From the NCBI GenBank assembly GCA_002239045.1, contig MPNN01000007.1, positions 62,001-126,000 of the forward strand: 64,000 nucleotides of DNA, given 5' to 3'. Origin of the DNA: SAR202 cluster bacterium bin127. Lineage in GTDB: Bacteria; Chloroflexota; Dehalococcoidia; Lucifugimonadales; Lucifugimonadaceae. The translations under genes and the position numbers were made by a program. Shown here piece after piece: positions 25,187 through 34,839 of the stretch; position 1 is the first letter of the stretch; each line of letters opens with the position of its first letter. Under the pieces are notes generated by a model. The model was given only the letters and a program-made list of their open reading frames with translations, was not told where the DNA came from and ran no database searches.

Positions 25187-26137
25187 TCATGCGCCCGCCA
25201 CATTAAGCCGTACAGAGTAGAGCGAAACGTCGCCGCAGATATAGAGGGTTTTGAGGTCTTCATCGCCGAAGGTGCAGTTGGCGGTTCGCTGTTCTGGGAC
25301 GAGAATTTTGCCGATCAGCTCGCCTTCGGGGGTGAAGCAGTGGATTCCGTCATGAGCGCTCGTCCACATGTTCCCGAGTTCGTCGCAGCGGAAGCCGTCG
25401 GCGATGCCGGGTCTGACGACTGCGAAGATGCGGAAGTTGCTCAGCGATTTGCCGTCTGAGTTCACGTCGAATGCGGCCACGTTGCGCGGCTCGCCGCTGT
25501 CGGCTACGTAGAGGATCGTTTCGTCGGGAGAGAAGGCGAGACCGTTGGGGCGGTCGAGTTCGTTAACTACTATCGAGATTTCGCCGGTGTCTGGCACTAG
25601 GCGGTAGACGTAATTTCCGTCGAGTTCGGCTTCGCGTGCGCTCAAGATTCCGTACGGTGGATCGGTGAACCAAATGCTCCCGTCGGATTTGACGACGAGG
25701 TCGTTGGGCGAGTTGAGTTTTTTGCCTTCGAAGCTGTCGACCAGAACGTGGTGCGTGCCGTCGTGTTCCAATCGGCTGATGGCGTGTCGGAGGTGTTCGC
25801 AGGTGACTAGGCGGCCTTCATTGTCGACGGTGTTGCCGTTGCTGAAGTGGCTGGGTTCCCGGAACGTCGTTGTTTCGCCGCTACCGGGGTCATATTTCAG
25901 CATCCGGTTATTCGGAACGTCGGAGAAGACTACGAAGCCGTCAGAACCGTTGCGCGCTGGGACGTATGCGGGTCCTTCGGCCCATTCGGTTCCGGTGTAG
26001 TGCTTGCGGACTTCGACGTCATCGCCGCCGATGAGGTCGCGGAATGCTGGATTGACGATGACAGCGCCGGAACGCAGTTCGCTTTCGGGTCGGAACTGGT
26101 TGCGATTGGACCAAGTTTTGTTCGGTGCAGGTGACAT
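25187..26137 (-). CDS. SMP-30/gluconolactonase family protein
   Basis: The 316-residue protein is a six-bladed propeller lactonase. The family pattern is clear: EWAEGPAYV near residue 50 (metal glutamate), SNGNTVDNEGRLVTCEH near 100, SPNDLVVKSDGSIWFTDPPYG near 142 and RPNGLAFSPDETILYVADSG near 198, with the aspartate of DGFRCDELGNMW later. It should open sugar-acid lactones. It may feed the dehydratases further along, and a paralog lies 1.1 kb upstream. Confidence 0.9.
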   Translation of the reverse strand: MSPAPNKTWSNRNQFRPESELRSGAVIVNPAFRDLIGGDDVEVRKHYTGTEWAEGPAYVPARNGSDGFVVFSDVPNNRMLKYDPGSGETTTFREPSHFSNGNTVDNEGRLVTCEHLRHAISRLEHDGTHHVLVDSFEGKKLNSPNDLVVKSDGSIWFTDPPYGILSAREAELDGNYVYRLVPDTGEISIVVNELDRPNGLAFSPDETILYVADSGEPRNVAAFDVNSDGKSLSNFRIFAVVRPGIADGFRCDELGNMWTSAHDGIHCFTPEGELIGKILVPEQRTANCTFGDEDLKTLYICGDVSLYSVRLNVAGA

Positions 26138-26198
26138 AGGAGATCTACCGTTGCTTCTTAATTCTGATGTCGACCCACATTACCTTAATCCACCGACG

Positions 26199-26870
26199 TC
26201 AGGGATTCGCCAGCGTTACCAAGAGCTCTGGCAAAGGCATGTCAGTAAGAGACTCCAGCCGCATATCCGCGTCGTCAAACGATTGGTTTTTTGTCATCGG
26301 TCCGGGAACTGCGATGCAGTATAGCCCGGCACTTTTAGCGGCGGCGACTCCCGTCAACGAGTCTTCGAATGCGAATGCTTGATCGGCGGTGACGCCGAGG
26401 TTTGAGACGGCTGTGACGTACGCGGCTGGATCGGGTTTGGCTCTTTCACCGACGTCGTCGCGACATACGATGGTTTCAAAGCGATCAAGTAGACCGATCT
26501 GATCGAGTCGCTCAACGACCCACCATCGACGAGAACCGGAGGCGACGCCGACACGGATGCCTAGCCGCTCAGCGGCGCAAAGGTAGTCCTCGACTCCGGG
26601 CATCGGATCTACGCCTTCGAGCATGTCTAGGTGGATCGTTTTTTGCTGTTTCCGGACCTCGATCCGATCGATCTGATTGCCCGTCAATTCGGCGATTTCT
26701 TGGTCGAAATTGAATTCGATGGTCGTGTTGCCAACTGAAGGCAACCAAGTCGAAAGCGGGAGCTCCGAGCCGTGTTTTCGATATAGGGACTGCCAAGCTT
26801 GATAGTCGGTCGTCTCGGTATCGAGAATCAGTCCATCGAAATCGAAGACGATCGCTTTGATGTGGTTCAT
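26199..26870 (-). CDS. HAD-family sugar-phosphate phosphatase or phosphoglucomutase-like hydrolase
   Basis: The 223-residue protein has all HAD motifs: FDFDGLILDTE at residues 9-19 (nucleophile and acid aspartates), GVASGSRRW near 112, the lysine of AKPDPAAYV near 147 and FEDSLTGVAAAKSAG near 170. The cap lies between motifs 1 and 2, as in beta-phosphoglucomutase and sugar phosphatases. The ATG at 26870 begins just before the first strand; the longer frame upstream is in a repeat-rich gap. It lies between two lactonase genes. Confidence 0.9.
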   Translation of the reverse strand: MNHIKAIVFDFDGLILDTETTDYQAWQSLYRKHGSELPLSTWLPSVGNTTIEFNFDQEIAELTGNQIDRIEVRKQQKTIHLDMLEGVDPMPGVEDYLCAAERLGIRVGVASGSRRWWVVERLDQIGLLDRFETIVCRDDVGERAKPDPAAYVTAVSNLGVTADQAFAFEDSLTGVAAAKSAGLYCIAVPGPMTKNQSFDDADMRLESLTDMPLPELLVTLANP

Positions 26871-27223
26871 TGGTTCGCACTCTCGCCCCCGGATCAAGTC
26901 CGGTGCAGGTTCTGACTCTTCGGTATTGAGGTGTAAGGGAATTTCACGCGGTGGATATTTGGGACGCTTTATGCGTCTGGCTCCTGTCATTCTGAAGATG
27001 CCGCTCCCGTCCTTGCAATTCTGAATGCGGCGCCCACGTCCTTGTCATTCTGAACGGAGCGTAGCGGAGTGAAGATTCTCAGGCGGCGGTTTTGGGTTGG
27101 TTGGAGCGCAAACCGCCCCGTCGTTCCCGTTCACGCTCACGCGCTCTCATCGAGGGAGAGGGGATGCGCGCCTTGCCCCCTTTGTCCTTCGGACATTTCC
27201 CCCGCGAGCGGGGGCAACCCGAT
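26871..27223. repeat. Gene-free gap with repeats of families A and C
   Basis: This 353-bp gap holds degenerate family A pieces (GTCATTCTGAA and a right arm with GGAGTGAAGATTCTCA, 26988-27086) and a family C copy at 27174-27220 with the inner GTCCTTCGGAC hairpin and CCCGCGAGCGGGGG. No credible gene is present on either strand. Confidence 0.65.
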
Positions 27224-28126
27224 CTATGCCCCCTGCGCGTTGAGGTCGATTGACCACAGGGAAGAGGTGGCGCCGATAAATAGACGTTGCCGGTCCGACA
27301 TGCCGAATGAGCAGTTCGCGGCGACTTCGGGGGTGAGAATCTTGCCGATTAGGTCGCCTGTAGCGTTGAAGACTTGGATGCCGTCGCCCGCGGAGACGTA
27401 GAGGTTGCCGTCGGTGTCGCATCGGAATCCGTCGGGCACTCCGGGTTCGATATCTGCGAAGATGGTCGGGTTGACTAGCGATTCTCCGCCGGGCGTGACG
27501 TCGAAACGCATGATGCGGTGGTTGCGGAACTCGCCGTGGGTTCTTCCGGTATCGCCGATGTAGAGAACCGATTCGTCAGGCGAAAAAGCGATGCCGTTCG
27601 GTTTGTCAAAGTCCTCGGATACCACCGTGATCGCCATGGTGTCGCCATCGACGCGAAACACGCGGTTTCGGTCTTGCTCCGGTTTGTCGCCGTGTCCGAA
27701 CTCGGGATGCAGAAAACCGTAGTCCGGGTCGGTGAACCAGATCGAACCGTCGGATTTGACCACGACATCGTTCGGCGAGGTTAGTTTTCCGCCCATGAAG
27801 CTATCTGCGACCGGCGCGAGCGTTCCGTCATGCTCGAGTCGAACAACCGTGCGGCCGCGCGTCAGGCACGAGAGAACGCGTCCTTCCGCATCGACCGTGT
27901 TGCCGTTGGCGCAGTCCGAGGGTTGGCGGAAGATGCCCAATCCGGACGTTTCGTCCCACTTCATGATGCGGTTGTTCGGGAAGTCGGAGACTATGACGTA
28001 GTTTCTAGACGGGAGCCAACACACGCCCTCTGCGAACACGAGGTCGCTCGAAAGGAGGGTCAACTCGGGAGAATTTCCGATTATCTTTCGGAACTCGTCT
28101 GCGTAGATTTCGAAGGGGCCTGACAT
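27224..28126 (-). CDS. SMP-30/gluconolactonase family protein, second copy
   Basis: The 300-residue protein repeats the pattern of the lactonase at 25187: FAEGVCWL near residue 32, CANGNTVDAEGRVLSC near 75, SPNDVVVKSDGSIWFTDPDYG near 120 and KPNGIAFSPDESVLYIGDTG near 182. GGGAG lies 9 bases before the ATG at 28126. Although of the same family it is clearly diverged, so the two may act on different lactones. Confidence 0.9.
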   Translation of the reverse strand: MSGPFEIYADEFRKIIGNSPELTLLSSDLVFAEGVCWLPSRNYVIVSDFPNNRIMKWDETSGLGIFRQPSDCANGNTVDAEGRVLSCLTRGRTVVRLEHDGTLAPVADSFMGGKLTSPNDVVVKSDGSIWFTDPDYGFLHPEFGHGDKPEQDRNRVFRVDGDTMAITVVSEDFDKPNGIAFSPDESVLYIGDTGRTHGEFRNHRIMRFDVTPGGESLVNPTIFADIEPGVPDGFRCDTDGNLYVSAGDGIQVFNATGDLIGKILTPEVAANCSFGMSDRQRLFIGATSSLWSIDLNAQGA

Positions 28127-28761
28127 TTGAACCAACTCCCTTTTGTGCGTGGCCAGATCATTTGCGGCATGATTCGAAGCCGCCCGTTTAAGTGCTGTGC
28201 GAAGTTTATCGTACGCTTCGGCGCATCAATCGCATTTTTGGTTTCGTAGAGTTGTCATGCGGAGCGTGTTTGTCGTTCCGACCGAGCGTAACTGTCATTC
28301 CGAGGGTAGCGAGGAATCTCACCGCCTCAGATCGATAGCGCCGTATGAGATTCTTCACTCCGCTGCGCTCCGTTCAGAATGACATTGTTGGTGCGGCCTG
28401 TTCGGAATGAGACGGTTGGGGTGCTTCATTTTCTGGTTTCGCAGATTTCTTATTCTGAGGCAGATCTGTCGTTCCGAGGGTAGCGAGGAATCTCATCGCC
28501 TCAGATCGATAGCGCCGTATGAGATTCTTCACTCCGCTGCGCTTCGTTCAGAATGACATTGCTGGTGCGACCTGTTCGGAATGACATGAATGTGAGAATG
28601 CGATCAGTTCTGAATGACGCAGCTGGATTTCTCCGACTCGTTCGATTCGTAGACCGCGTCTACCACGCTTAGCGAAGCGAGAATTTTGGACTTCTCACCG
28701 TGAGTGTTAACCTGCACGCATACATGCAGTGAACCAAAACTAGTCAATCAGGGACCCCAAA
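28127..28761. repeat. Gene-free gap with two copies of MITE-like repeat A
   Basis: Two 94-bp copies (28293-28386 and 28467-28560) differ at only three positions by my count. Each starts TGTC(A/G)TTCCGA and ends TCAGAATGACA, so the ends are inverted, and an inner GAATCTCA...TGAGATTC pair makes the whole unit a long hairpin. No open frame with coding character is present. The promoter of the aldehyde dehydrogenase should be near the right end. Confidence 0.85.
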
Positions 28762-30171
28762 ATGAAGATGTATTTAGCTGGCGAATGGGTGGATCGCGAC
28801 CACCGGATGGATGTGATCGATCCTTTTGTAGGCGAACCGTTTGACACCGTGCCCGCGGCGTCTGTCGAGGATGTGGTGCTGTCTTCGCGCGCCGCAGAAG
28901 AAGGTCGAGCGCAAATGGCTGCGCTGACGGGTATGGATCGCTACGAGATTCTCACTCGTGCGGTCGAGATCATGAATGATCGCAAAGAAGACCTTGGGCA
29001 GACGATCACTCGCGAAGAAGGCAAGGTCATTTCCGAAGGTCGGTTGGAAGTCGACCGTGCGGTGCAGACGATGACGTGGTCGGCGGAAGAGGCGAAGCGA
29101 TTGCGCGGCGAGACTATCCCCCTCGACGCATCGCCGGGCAACGCGGGTAAGTTCGGGTTTACGGTACGTGTTCCGGTCGGAATCGTAGCAGCGATCGCAC
29201 CTTTCAATTTCCCGCTTAACCTGGTCGCCCATAAGGTCGGACCTGCTATAGCCGCAGGCAACTCGGTGATCATCAAACCCGCGTCTGACACGCCGTTATC
29301 AGCGTTGAAGCTGACCAAGATCTTGCTTGAGGCTGGTGTGCCCGATATGGCGATCCAATGCATCACCGGTTCGGGCCGAACGATTGGCGATGCTCTGGTG
29401 TCCCAACCGAATGTTCGGAAGGTCACGTTCACGGGATCACGCGAAATCGGTGAGCGCATAACCAAGATGGCGGGACTTAAGAAGGTAACGATGGAGCTGG
29501 GTTCGAACTCGCCATTGATCGTGATGCCAGATGCGGACATGGACAAGGTCGCGGCGGCAACCGCGCAGAGCGGATACGCAAATGCAGGACAGGTCTGCAT
29601 CTCGACGCAGCGCGTCATCGTCCAAGAGTCCGCCTATGGTGACTACATCGATGCGTTGAAGCCACAGGTTGAGGCGTTGGCGGTTGGCGATCCCAAACAG
29701 GACGCGATGAACATGGGTCCATTGGTTCGCGAGACAGATGCCGCGCGAGTCGAGAGTTGGGTCAACGAAGCGGTCGAAGGTGGCGCAAACCTGATTTCCG
29801 GCGGGACTCGGAACGGTGCGATCATGGCACCGACAATTCTTGCTGACGTCGATCCTGACATGCGGATTTCTCGAGAAGAGGTGTTCGGACCGGCAGTGGC
29901 GATCACACCGGCGGCCGATATCGACCAAGCGATCGAGTTGGCCAACGACACCAACTTCGGTCTAGCCGCCGCGATCTTCACGCAGAACGTCGATCACGCC
30001 ATGCGGTTCGCTCTCGAAGCCGAGGCTGGCAACCTGAACATCAACTCAGGCACGCAATTCCGCGCCGACATGATGCCCTACGGCGGATTGAAGGACAGCG
30101 GTTTCGGCAAAGAAGGCCCACCATACGCCATCGACGAGATGACTGAGTTGAAGATGGTGGTGTTCCACTGA
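28762..30171 (+). CDS. Aldehyde dehydrogenase family protein
   Basis: The 469-residue enzyme is an NAD(P)-dependent aldehyde dehydrogenase. AIAPFNFPLNLVAHK near residue 145 is the cofactor entry, FTGSREIGERI near 222, the general base glutamate in TMELGSNSP is near 245 and the nucleophilic cysteine in NAGQVCISTQR near 279. It resembles the lactaldehyde/succinate-semialdehyde type. It could oxidise aldehydes from sugar-acid breakdown next to the lactonases. No strong ribosome binding site is seen before the ATG. Confidence 0.93.
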   Translation: MKMYLAGEWVDRDHRMDVIDPFVGEPFDTVPAASVEDVVLSSRAAEEGRAQMAALTGMDRYEILTRAVEIMNDRKEDLGQTITREEGKVISEGRLEVDRAVQTMTWSAEEAKRLRGETIPLDASPGNAGKFGFTVRVPVGIVAAIAPFNFPLNLVAHKVGPAIAAGNSVIIKPASDTPLSALKLTKILLEAGVPDMAIQCITGSGRTIGDALVSQPNVRKVTFTGSREIGERITKMAGLKKVTMELGSNSPLIVMPDADMDKVAAATAQSGYANAGQVCISTQRVIVQESAYGDYIDALKPQVEALAVGDPKQDAMNMGPLVRETDAARVESWVNEAVEGGANLISGGTRNGAIMAPTILADVDPDMRISREEVFGPAVAITPAADIDQAIELANDTNFGLAAAIFTQNVDHAMRFALEAEAGNLNINSGTQFRADMMPYGGLKDSGFGKEGPPYAIDEMTELKMVVFH

Positions 30172-30359
30172 GCCAGACGTTTAGGTCGGCTTCTTACATT
30201 TGAGCGACACTCCGGTCGGATTGGTATCCCGGGAATCCTGCGCGGTTTCGTGTAAAACCGCGTTGCGCATAACCATAGACTCCGAAGGTGTAGGGGCGAT
30301 CGAAGAATCGGCGCGGTAATAGTCGTTCGATGCTCGTACGCTAGATTTGGAAGGTCGAC

Positions 30360-31529
30360 GTGTTGATTCGCAATAAAATTGTGTCCGTCACGCTGTTGGT
30401 CGCCGTTTCGGCACTCATGGCGGTGCAAGCCTGCTCCGAAGAACCGGTATCGACACCGACTCCTGTCCCAACGCAACCGCCAAGGGCGACCGACACCCCG
30501 GTACCCGTCCCGACGGACACTCCCGAGCCGGCACCAACGGACACGCCTGTTCCGGTTCCGACTGACACTCCAGTCCCAGTTCCCACCGACACTCCCGTTC
30601 CGGCGCCAACGAGTATTCCGGTCCCAACAGATACCCCGGTGCCGGAGCCAACGGACACGCCGGTACCAGAGCCTACTAACACTCCGATCCCGGATCCCAC
30701 GAGTACTCCAGTTCCGGTGGCACCAGAAGCGGCACCGACGCCGGTCGAAACTGCGCTAACCATTGACCAGTACCTCGAGTTTTGCTCAACGTCGGTTGCC
30801 CCTATTGCATCGACTGGATTGCCCCCTGACATAACGAACGGGGCGGTGTCCGAGCTTATCGGGAACTACCATGCGCAGTTTAGCGGGTTGAACCCGCCGC
30901 CAGAGATCGTTGGTTGGCACGACTTGCAGCTGGACATCTGGATGGCGATGGTGGAGGCACTGGATCGACAACCGAAAGACGAACTGTTAAACCCGATCGT
31001 GCTATTAGAACCTGTTTTCGCCAACCTTGAGGCACTAATCAGCCTTCAATTGGACCAGGATCTGATGGATCGACTGAACGCCGCTGGTTGTACCGGTTCT
31101 TTTGTCGATTTGGAAGAGACGTCGGTCGAAGAACCGCTGATGACGGAGCCTCAACCGAGCGCGGAGACACCTGCTGATGTGCTGGCCGAAGTGCGGATGT
31201 ACGCCGCTGGATGCTCGGGACTCGGACAGCTGGCCGCGGGGCCTCCTGAAGGTGCCACATACGGCGAGACCTCAGAGGGGGTCGGCTTGATCATCGGACT
31301 TATGAGCACTTGGTCGGCTCCAGAAGTTGTGCAGGAGTGGCACAATGCGCAGTTGGCGTTGTTTGAAGCTGTAAAAGAGATCGTCGACGCGGAGCCGGCG
31401 AGTGATCAGCTTGATCAATCGAAGTTCTTTGCGTTGATCCCCAACTTCCAGGCGGTCGAAGCAGCTCGCGCGGCGATGGCAACGGATGTGGCGGCGCTTC
31501 TCGTCGATGCCGCCTGCATCGTGGAATGA
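30360..31529 (+). CDS. Lipoprotein with long Thr/Pro-rich stalk
   Basis: The 389-residue protein starts with GTG after GGAAGG and has a lipoprotein signal peptide with the lipid-bearing cysteine at residue 25 (LMAVQAC). Residues about 30-125 are a low-complexity stalk of PTDTPVP-type repeats. The remaining ~260 residues contain two related helical blocks (QYLEFCSTSVAPIAS and VRMYAAGCSGLGQLA), each with a conserved cysteine pair and a W-H-x-x-Q-L segment, so the domain is an internal duplication. Anchored outside the membrane; function unknown. Confidence 0.85.
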   Translation: MLIRNKIVSVTLLVAVSALMAVQACSEEPVSTPTPVPTQPPRATDTPVPVPTDTPEPAPTDTPVPVPTDTPVPVPTDTPVPAPTSIPVPTDTPVPEPTDTPVPEPTNTPIPDPTSTPVPVAPEAAPTPVETALTIDQYLEFCSTSVAPIASTGLPPDITNGAVSELIGNYHAQFSGLNPPPEIVGWHDLQLDIWMAMVEALDRQPKDELLNPIVLLEPVFANLEALISLQLDQDLMDRLNAAGCTGSFVDLEETSVEEPLMTEPQPSAETPADVLAEVRMYAAGCSGLGQLAAGPPEGATYGETSEGVGLIIGLMSTWSAPEVVQEWHNAQLALFEAVKEIVDAEPASDQLDQSKFFALIPNFQAVEAARAAMATDVAALLVDAACIVE

Positions 31530-31668
31530 AGACGGGTACCCAACTCGCTCTTACTTGACTCTAGGACCGGGCGAATGACTCCGTCGGAATGAAGATCGGG
31601 CCTCTCAATCGGTTGAAAGTACCATTAGTGAGTGACTGGGAGGCGACTGAACTTCGGGAGACGTGAAG

Positions 31669-31935
31669 ATGGTTAGACCTCAAAGCGAGATAAAGCGAAC
31701 GGTAGATCGCGGTGAAGCGATCTATGACGCTTCGATCAAAGATCAGCTGAGCGATGATCAGCTGGGAATGTTCTTGGCCATCGATACAAATACTGGCGAG
31801 TACGAGATCGGGAAATCCTCGATGTCTGTGACGCTTAAACTGCATGACCGTGTTGATGATGCTGACGTGTATGTCATGCGACACGGTGGGATGCCGGTCT
31901 TGACATTTGGTGGGTACATCCCCGATTCTGAGTGA
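31669..31935 (+). CDS. Small partner protein of the clan AA protease
   Basis: The 88-residue protein is acidic and charged, with SDDQLGMFLAIDTNTGEYEI in the middle. It lies directly before the clan AA protease gene, overlapping it by 1-4 bp, and small antitoxin-like proteins are common in that position. GGGAG is 8 bases before the ATG at 31669; the GTG at 31663 is too close to it. No family name is certain. Confidence 0.7.
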   Translation: MVRPQSEIKRTVDRGEAIYDASIKDQLSDDQLGMFLAIDTNTGEYEIGKSSMSVTLKLHDRVDDADVYVMRHGGMPVLTFGGYIPDSE

Positions 31936-32324
31936 TGGTCGAACGAGGCGTTGTTCGCGAATTTGGTGAGCAGCTTCAGGGGACTTGCATCGTTTATCCG
32001 ATCGGTGACAATGGTGTACCGGCGCGTGTAGAAGCTGTCGTGGACACTGGATTCGCAGGTTACTTAACCCTGCGACAGAACATCATTAATGAACTCGGAT
32101 TGACGCAGATCAGTTCGATTCGCGCGTTCTTTGCCGATGGTCGAAGTGCTGAATGCTCGGTATATTTGCTTCGACTAGAGTGGCAAGGCGAATTGAGAAC
32201 AGTGGAGGTGGCGAGCCTTGAAGGACATCCGCTTATCGGCATGGCATTGCTCCGTGGTAGCGAGTTAAGGATGATGGTTGAGGATGAAGGGGTGATTGAG
32301 ATTACGCCGTTCGATCAACTCTAG
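31935..32324 (+). CDS. Clan AA retropepsin-like aspartic protease
   Basis: The 129-residue protein has VDTGFAGYLTL near residue 37, where DTGF is the family's active-site motif, and HPLIGMALL near 95, the second conserved strand of clan AA (AF_0612 type). Such single-domain proteases act as dimers. Start is ATG at 31935, overlapping the upstream stop by 1 bp; GTG at 31932 is also possible. The natural substrate of this group is not known. Confidence 0.85.
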   Translation: MVERGVVREFGEQLQGTCIVYPIGDNGVPARVEAVVDTGFAGYLTLRQNIINELGLTQISSIRAFFADGRSAECSVYLLRLEWQGELRTVEVASLEGHPLIGMALLRGSELRMMVEDEGVIEITPFDQL

Positions 32325-32421
32325 GCGACGTGTGTTTGGGCGTGTTCATTTGGACACCATACGTTACTATTGCTTCGACGCTCGGTTGATGAGCGCCTGA
32401 AACTGGATAGGCCAACGTACC

Positions 32422-33711
32422 ATGCCTCCCAAAATATCGTTGATTGGTGCCGGGAGCGTCGTCTTCGCGCGCCGGCTGTTGCAGGATGTCGCTTGCACGC
32501 CTTCGCTAAAGGATTCCTATATCTCGCTGATGGATATCGATGAGGAACGGTTGACTGTAATCGGCGACTTTGCGAAGAAGCTATTCGCGGAAGTTGGTTC
32601 TGACGCCCGGATCGAGACGACGACGGATCGTCGCGGGTCGCTCACCGATGCCGACTATGTGCTGACAACGATCCGGGTCGGCGATACGTTTGAACGCGAC
32701 ATCGATATTCCCAGAAAGTACGGTATCGATCAGGCCGTAGGCGACACGGTTGGGCCGGGTGGTGTGTTCAAAGCGCTTCGTACGATGCCTGTGCTGATCG
32801 ATATGGCGCTCGACATCGACGATGTTGCCCCGAACGCGACTCTGCTTAACTACACGAATCCGATGGCGATGGCGTGTTGGGGGATTACGTCTGAAGCCGA
32901 TGTCCCGACGATCGGGCTTTGCCACAGCGTCCAGCGAACGACGCAAGACCTAGCTGACTACATCGGCGCGCCGCGTGGTGATGTGTCGGCTTGGGTTGCC
33001 GGTATCAATCACCTCGCGTGGTTCATGCGATTCGAGCAAAAAGGCGAGGATGCTTACCCGGCGTTGCGGGAAGCGATGAACAATCCTGAGATCTTCGCGC
33101 TCGACACCGTGCGCTTCGAGGTGATGAAGCATTTCGGGTATTTCGTCACCGAGTCGACTCGGCACATGTCGGAGTATGTTCCTTATTTCCGGACTGATGA
33201 CAAGGTTATGGACGAGTTCAGGCTGAACGAGATACGGCAAGACCTTCAACGGCGTGTGAAACGGGTCGATGACCATATGACACAGCTTGAGCGTGATGCG
33301 TACTCCGACGACCCTATCGGCCCGATCCGTTCGGACGAATACGCCTGTCGGATCATGGAGGCGATGGAGACGGATGACAAGATCGTCATCAACGGCAACG
33401 TGCCGAATGACGGTCTGATCGACAACCTGCCTTACGGCTCGTGCGTCGAAGTGCCCATACTGATCGACGAACTCGGTTTCCATCCAATGCCGGTCGGCGA
33501 ACTCCCACCGCAGTGCGCGTCTCTTTCGCGAGCAAACGTCGCGGTGCAGGAGATGGGTGTGACCGCAGTGCTGGAACGGTCGCGCGAAGCGGCGTTCCAT
33601 GCCGTAGCACTTGATCCGCTGACAGGTGCGATCTTATCGCTCGAACAGATCCGCGAGATGTTCGATGAGATGTGGGAAGCACATGGCGACGAGTTGGCGG
33701 AGTACAACTGA
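32422..33711 (+). CDS. Glycoside hydrolase family 4 (alpha-glucosidase/alpha-galactosidase)
   Basis: The 429-residue protein is an NAD- and metal-dependent GH4 enzyme. ISLIGAGSVVFARRL at residues 5-19 is the dinucleotide fold, NYTNPMAM near 140 and CHSVQRT near 165 carry the metal-binding asparagine and cysteine, and GINHLAWF near 195 carries the metal histidine. It cleaves glycosides through oxidation at C3. The MDR dehydrogenase follows after 44 bp and probably belongs to the same unit. Confidence 0.93.
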   Translation: MPPKISLIGAGSVVFARRLLQDVACTPSLKDSYISLMDIDEERLTVIGDFAKKLFAEVGSDARIETTTDRRGSLTDADYVLTTIRVGDTFERDIDIPRKYGIDQAVGDTVGPGGVFKALRTMPVLIDMALDIDDVAPNATLLNYTNPMAMACWGITSEADVPTIGLCHSVQRTTQDLADYIGAPRGDVSAWVAGINHLAWFMRFEQKGEDAYPALREAMNNPEIFALDTVRFEVMKHFGYFVTESTRHMSEYVPYFRTDDKVMDEFRLNEIRQDLQRRVKRVDDHMTQLERDAYSDDPIGPIRSDEYACRIMEAMETDDKIVINGNVPNDGLIDNLPYGSCVEVPILIDELGFHPMPVGELPPQCASLSRANVAVQEMGVTAVLERSREAAFHAVALDPLTGAILSLEQIREMFDEMWEAHGDELAEYN

Positions 33712-33755
33712 TCGCGTATCGACGCGTTCGCTCATAGACACGGAAGGAAGCGTTG

Positions 33756-34754
33756 ATGAGAGCAGCCCAATCGTTCGGTGTTGACGACATTCGATTTGTC
33801 GCCGATGCTCCAGATCCTGAACCGTTTGAGACTGATGCGATCGTGAAGACGGAGATGGCGTCGCTGTGCGGCTCCGATCTGCACATGGTTGGCAAGGGTT
33901 GGCAGATGCCGGAGTATCCGGCGCCACCCGGACATCCCGGGCACGAAGGCGTCGGCATAGTCGAAGAGCCACCGCAGCGATACCCCGACGGCGAAGGCAT
34001 CGACATCCTCGCACCGGGCGACTTGGTCCTGACGGTTCCGCACATCTGGTACGCGAAGTGTTTTGCCGAGTATCAGGCCGTCGACGCTGCGCACATGCTG
34101 AAGATGCCGGCGGGCGCGCCCGTTGAGCATGTGTTGATGACGCAGCAGTTGGGTACGGTGATATTTGCCACGCAGAGGTTGCCCGAGTCGCTGGAGGGTT
34201 TGACGTGCGCGGTGTTGGGGCAGGGGAGCGCCGGATTGTTCTGGGACTTCGTGCTTAAACGTAGGGGCGCGTCCCGAGTGATTTCGATTGAACCTGTTGA
34301 CAGTCGGCGCAGCCTATCCGCGAGATACGGGGCCGACGAGACGGTTGATGTAACTGGCGACGCAGCGAAGGATGCGGTCTACGATCTGACCGATGGCAAA
34401 GGCGCTGACGTTGTGATCGAAGCGGTCGGCTCAACGCCGACACTGAGCAACGCGTTCCATTTGGTCAAGGATGAAGGACTTTGCGTTCTGTTCGGATTGC
34501 CGGACAGCAACGACCCGCAACCGTTCGATTACACGGAGATGTTCAAGAAGCGCGCCAACGCCTACTCGATACTCGGAGCGCAAGAGGAGCCGGGGTTGAA
34601 GACGTTCCGGCGAGCCTTATCGTGGATCGTGGAGGGCGAGATCGATATGGCGCCGATCGTTACGCACCTGATGCCGATCGAGCAGGTTACCGAAGCGTTT
34701 GAGTTGTCTGAGTCCCGTGGGGATGGGGTTGTGAAGGTGGCGTTGACGTTTTGA
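33756..34754 (+). CDS. Zinc-type medium-chain dehydrogenase/reductase
   Basis: The 332-residue protein has the MDR catalytic start SLCGSDLHM near residue 40 and GHPGHEGVG near 64. The usual four-cysteine structural zinc lobe is absent, as in some shorter members. The nucleotide fold is CAVLGQGSAGLFWDF near residue 155. GGAAGGA lies upstream of the ATG; a TTG one codon earlier is possible. The last 90 bp of the gene recur as a scar at 35588-35676, beyond the VapBC cassette. Confidence 0.9.
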   Translation: MRAAQSFGVDDIRFVADAPDPEPFETDAIVKTEMASLCGSDLHMVGKGWQMPEYPAPPGHPGHEGVGIVEEPPQRYPDGEGIDILAPGDLVLTVPHIWYAKCFAEYQAVDAAHMLKMPAGAPVEHVLMTQQLGTVIFATQRLPESLEGLTCAVLGQGSAGLFWDFVLKRRGASRVISIEPVDSRRSLSARYGADETVDVTGDAAKDAVYDLTDGKGADVVIEAVGSTPTLSNAFHLVKDEGLCVLFGLPDSNDPQPFDYTEMFKKRANAYSILGAQEEPGLKTFRRALSWIVEGEIDMAPIVTHLMPIEQVTEAFELSESRGDGVVKVALTF

Positions 34755-34839
34755 GGCTTAATGCAGATTGGTACTCATGTGATTTGGGACATTACGATTT
34801 GGATTGACCGTCTGAGACTGTATGGCTAGCATGGGTGTT

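Noticed and set aside
28136-28761. Short frames in the repeat-filled gap before the aldehyde dehydrogenase gene
   Set aside because: They run through the arms of the palindromic repeats and have no start signal or family.
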